From an uncultured Bacteroidales bacterium (GTDB lineage: Bacteria; Bacteroidota; Bacteroidia; Bacteroidales; F082): a stretch of 64,000 bases of DNA. Location of the stretch: the NCBI GenBank assembly GCA_947303395.1, contig CAMYYD010000010.1:1-64000 (forward strand). The letters run 5' to 3'. Every line of letters begins with the position of its first letter. Within the stretch, counting starts at the first letter, position 1. This document shows, piece after piece, positions 61,700 to 64,000 of this stretch. Position numbers and translations under genes: made by a program. Below the pieces are notes generated by a model. That model was given only the letters and a program-made list of their open reading frames with translations. It searched no databases and was not told the DNA's origin.

Positions 61700-63391
61700 T
61701 TATTCCAAATTTCCTATAAGCACTCCGCTCACCATCCAATGTGAGAAGCTGCCGCCTTCGTCAGCACCTTGAGGGATAGCTATTGTAATGGTATGATGTC
61801 CAGGTTTTAAATCGTTCAAGTCGAAATATACAGGGTTTGTTGCCGTTCCAGGACACCAGCCGGAACGCGACAAATCGGATGATGACACTCCGTTCCAGAA
61901 ATTGCCTGAAACAGGGTTAAACTCACGGTAAGTCGCACAGTCACAACGCCATGGAGTGTATTTGAACACTTTCTCACCATCAATAATGATAGTGTTTTCT
62001 TTCGGGTTGAACTCATCGCCTCCACCCCAGCCTCCATGACCGGTTGTGATATATCTAAGTCTAAGATTCTCAACGCCTTCTGGAATATCAAACTCAACCT
62101 TTAAACTATCCGTTTGGAACAGTCGCCCGTAATTCTGTCCCGACATCTCCATCACATTGCAGGTGTTGAACAATGGCAGGCTCCAACGACAGTTTTTCGA
62201 AATATCACCGTCATAATCCTGCGGATATGCCACCAAATCGAGCGATACCTTATGTCCGCCGCCGTCATAATTGCCGATGAACGCACCAATCAAAACATCG
62301 CCTGAGAGACGATCGGAAAGCTCTGTAACCTCCATCTTGTAATAAGCCTCATCCTGCCATTCAAGACCGTCAATCTGCACCCTGTCGTTGAAGTGATTCA
62401 CACCAAACGGAGTGAAAAACCTCATTAGCTCCACAACAGGCATATAGTCGTCAGTCAGGCTGATTCCTTGATACTTTTTTCCATTTTTATCATATTGATA
62501 CGGAATAACTTGAATACTATCTATTAAAGCATTACTTAAAGATAGTTTTCTATCCATTGGAATGACAAAAACAGAGCCGGAACGGTCGTAAGCGTCGCCA
62601 TTTGAACGCTGATGCAGCTCCGCAAAAATCTGATAATGCTCTGGCAAAACGGGCAAGTTCACCCGTTTCAAAATGATGGTTCCCCATGAAAAATGTAGCA
62701 CCGTATCGAACGGAATCTCGCCATTGAATTTATCTATTTTCGCAAAATGAATCTGCTCGTCGTCGAAAATTTTCGTACGCACAATCAGCTTGTCCTTATT
62801 TATCTGGTTCAGCTCCTTCCCTGTCTTCCTAACTCCAAGATTATCAGGAATTAAACTCTTTTTCAGCTTCTTGTCTTTCTTTATTGACTTCAAATCCATG
62901 ATACGGTTTCCGTTTATCGCCTGACGAACCATCACGCCTTTCAGATAGCCGCGCGATGTAACCGGAGAAGCGTCAAAACCAAGGCTTTCTGTCATCCAGA
63001 CCTCAATTGTATTAGAATTGATCGAAGTTTTGTATTTCTTGCAGTCGTAACCCAAAATCTTCTCAGCACCGACTTCTTTAAACTCTACATCGTTAGTTTT
63101 CAACGAGTAAGCATAAAAATACGATTCACCATCCTGATAATTCATCTGGATATATACCGAATCCAAGTCATAATCCACGTACGTGAAATCTGTCGAAACA
63201 CCATCAATGAGCTTTCCTTTAAACTCTTGGATATCATTGATTTTCAATTGATTTTTAAATCTTTGAACTTCACGGAAAGTAGTGTCTCCGCTATCAGATC
63301 CGAGCATATATGATTGATAAACAAGGCGTTGCTGTGCAGCCATCGTCATCACGGCAAAGAAGACACCTAATAATATTATTGTACGTTTCAT
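61700..63391 (-). CDS. PNGase F-type peptide N-glycosidase with N-terminal extension
   Basis: About 563 residues from the ATG at 63391 (the ORF-track TTG start at 63409 is unlikely); signal peptide ends near MAAQ. Residues 20-170 form a DUF4412/GLPGLI-like region (KILGYDCKKYKTSIN). The remainder resembles PNGase F: N-domain strands, then TTGHGGWGGGDEFNPKENTI, WRCDCATYREFNP, and SRSGWCPGTATNP. PNGase F removes whole N-glycans from asparagine. It would free glycoprotein peptides for surface proteases; the next gene on the other strand is a DPP5-like peptidase. It lies 38 bases upstream of the PEGA/FGE gene. Confidence 0.87.
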   Translation of the reverse strand: MKRTIILLGVFFAVMTMAAQQRLVYQSYMLGSDSGDTTFREVQRFKNQLKINDIQEFKGKLIDGVSTDFTYVDYDLDSVYIQMNYQDGESYFYAYSLKTNDVEFKEVGAEKILGYDCKKYKTSINSNTIEVWMTESLGFDASPVTSRGYLKGVMVRQAINGNRIMDLKSIKKDKKLKKSLIPDNLGVRKTGKELNQINKDKLIVRTKIFDDEQIHFAKIDKFNGEIPFDTVLHFSWGTIILKRVNLPVLPEHYQIFAELHQRSNGDAYDRSGSVFVIPMDRKLSLSNALIDSIQVIPYQYDKNGKKYQGISLTDDYMPVVELMRFFTPFGVNHFNDRVQIDGLEWQDEAYYKMEVTELSDRLSGDVLIGAFIGNYDGGGHKVSLDLVAYPQDYDGDISKNCRWSLPLFNTCNVMEMSGQNYGRLFQTDSLKVEFDIPEGVENLRLRYITTGHGGWGGGDEFNPKENTIIIDGEKVFKYTPWRCDCATYREFNPVSGNFWNGVSSSDLSRSGWCPGTATNPVYFDLNDLKPGHHTITIAIPQGADEGGSFSHWMVSGVLIGNLE

Positions 63392-63402
63392 TTTGAAAAA
63401 TT

Positions 63403-63434
63403 TTTGCAAAGTTAAAAATAATCCCGTACATTTG
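63403..63434 (+). promoter_or_regulatory. Overlapping divergent promoters
   Basis: On the plus strand TTTG (63403) and TACATTTG (63427) are 20 bases apart and serve the DPP5-like gene. On the minus strand TAACTTTG (63407-63414) is the -7 box of the PNGase F gene, 16 bases from its ATG. The minus -7 box touches the plus -33 box, so polymerase binding at the two is probably mutually exclusive. Confidence 0.7.
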
Positions 63435-63466
63435 CAAAATAAAATGACAAATCAAATATTTTTAAT

Positions 63467-64000
63467 ATGAGAAGATTACTATTACCTATCGCATTGATTA
63501 TGTTAATGTTACAGTCATGCGGTGACGCTTCGAAGCCGAAAGCTCCGGTGCGTGAAAACATCAAACTCACATCCGACATCCAAACTCCTGAAGTGCTTTG
63601 GAGCATGGGCAGAATCGGCGAATTTTCGGTCTCAGCCGACGGTTCAACGGTCGTTTACAACGTAACAGATTACGACGTTGCCAGCAACAAAGGATTCTCA
63701 AGGATTTACATCATGGATGCTTACGGCAATAACCTGAAATGTCTCACAACTGGCAGTTTCAGCGAATACAGCCCGACATTCACACCTTCAGGCAGCATCG
63801 CCTTCATGACAGCAACAAGCGGCGACATGCAGCTTTGGGAGATGGACATTCAGGGTAAAAATCGTAAGCAAATCACTGATATTCAAGACGGTATCACTGG
63901 CTTTAAGTACAGTCCTGATGGCAATTACATAGTATATTCAGCTGAGGTGAAAATCAAGGAAACCGTTGCCGACATCTACCCTGACCTTCAGCTTTCGTCA
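63467..64000 (+). CDS. DPP5-like S9 peptidase lipoprotein, N-terminal fragment
   Basis: Partial, running off the right edge; 178 codons are visible and not in the ORF track. A lipoprotein signal ends in LQSC (residue 18-ish cysteine). The rest is the start of a beta-propeller (ADGSTVVYNV, DAYGNNLKCLT, GDMQLWEMDI) with ITDIQDGITGFKYSPDGN, closely resembling the propeller of the S9C enzyme dipeptidyl-peptidase 5 in Porphyromonas. The catalytic serine domain is outside the window. DPP5 removes dipeptides with hydrophobic second residues, feeding amino-acid fermentation. Confidence 0.85.
   Translation, partial: MRRLLLPIALIMLMLQSCGDASKPKAPVRENIKLTSDIQTPEVLWSMGRIGEFSVSADGSTVVYNVTDYDVASNKGFSRIYIMDAYGNNLKCLTTGSFSEYSPTFTPSGSIAFMTATSGDMQLWEMDIQGKNRKQITDIQDGITGFKYSPDGNYIVYSAEVKIKETVADIYPDLQLSS

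Noticed and set aside
58794-61739. Long 5' extension of the PEGA/FGE ORF
   Set aside because: The extra 26 codons would overlap the end of the PNGase F gene and hide the signal peptide; the ATG at 61661 gives a normal signal sequence.

Overview
The window looks like a chromosomal segment of an anaerobic member of the Bacteroidota, most likely order Bacteroidales. The reasons are: type IX secretion (T9SS) C-terminal sorting domains on at least four secreted proteins; promoters of the TAnnTTTG (-7) / TTG (-33) type, several with 19-20 bp spacing; starts without Shine-Dalgarno sequences; and families typical of the group (BspA-like LRR plus GLUG surface proteins, PNGase F, DPP5-like peptidase, split transketolase, tricorn-like protease, NamZ/DUF1343, TamB). 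The genus cannot be fixed from the sequence alone. No stretch longer than about 165 bases lacks a gene.

Layout. 1-5813 (minus): a butyrate-forming fermentation cluster, read kamE, unknown membrane protein, CoA-transferase beta, crotonase, 3-hydroxybutyryl-CoA dehydrogenase, acyl-CoA dehydrogenase, etfB, etfA (cut by the window edge). The partner subunits of KamE and of the CoA-transferase are not in the window. 5929-12380 (minus): a tightly overlapped chain of a small membrane protein, mutL, a rhomboid protease, uvrB and a GltS-like transporter. 12479-15395 (plus): an iron/heme/B12-type ABC importer. 15423-21707: two paralogous secreted thioredoxin-fold (Omp28-like) T9SS cargo proteins flanking an amidohydrolase and a Mur-ligase (Mpl-like) gene. 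21789-27189: xerD, an acidic hypothetical protein, a LolC/E-type permease, namZ, an aminotransferase and a DUF1573 protein.

27319-31697: tRNA-Met(CAT), then an EcoRII-type restriction-modification block (vsr, restriction enzyme, C5-cytosine methylase) followed by two divergent genes of unknown function, bounded by a bidirectional terminator. This is the clearest accessory segment. 31745-37770: split transketolase, RluA-type pseudouridine synthase, NfeD/SPFH membrane pair, a ProX-type deacylase and arginine deiminase.

37934-45384: a membrane-spanning TPR/HTH regulator followed by two giant T9SS surface proteins. They share their C-terminal halves but have different N-terminal modules (BspA LRR versus Asp-box repeats). 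This locus carries three small palindromic elements; two lie in frame inside the coding sequences at equivalent positions of the two T9SS sorting domains, which I consider the most interesting sequence observation in the window. 45458-64000: a tricorn-like protease, an AddA-like helicase-nuclease overlapping tamB, tsaD and dgt (head to head with tamB across 12 bp), a PEGA/FGE-like multidomain secreted protein, a PNGase F-type deglycosidase with an extra N-terminal module, and the start of a DPP5-like lipoprotein peptidase.

Together the genes suggest an amino-acid and glycoprotein-using anaerobe: outer-surface peptidases and PNGase F release peptides, arginine deiminase and lysine/acetoacetate fermentation enzymes use the amino acids, and T9SS displays binding and redox proteins on the cell surface. 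I found no CRISPR array, rRNA, integrase-bearing prophage or insertion sequence.
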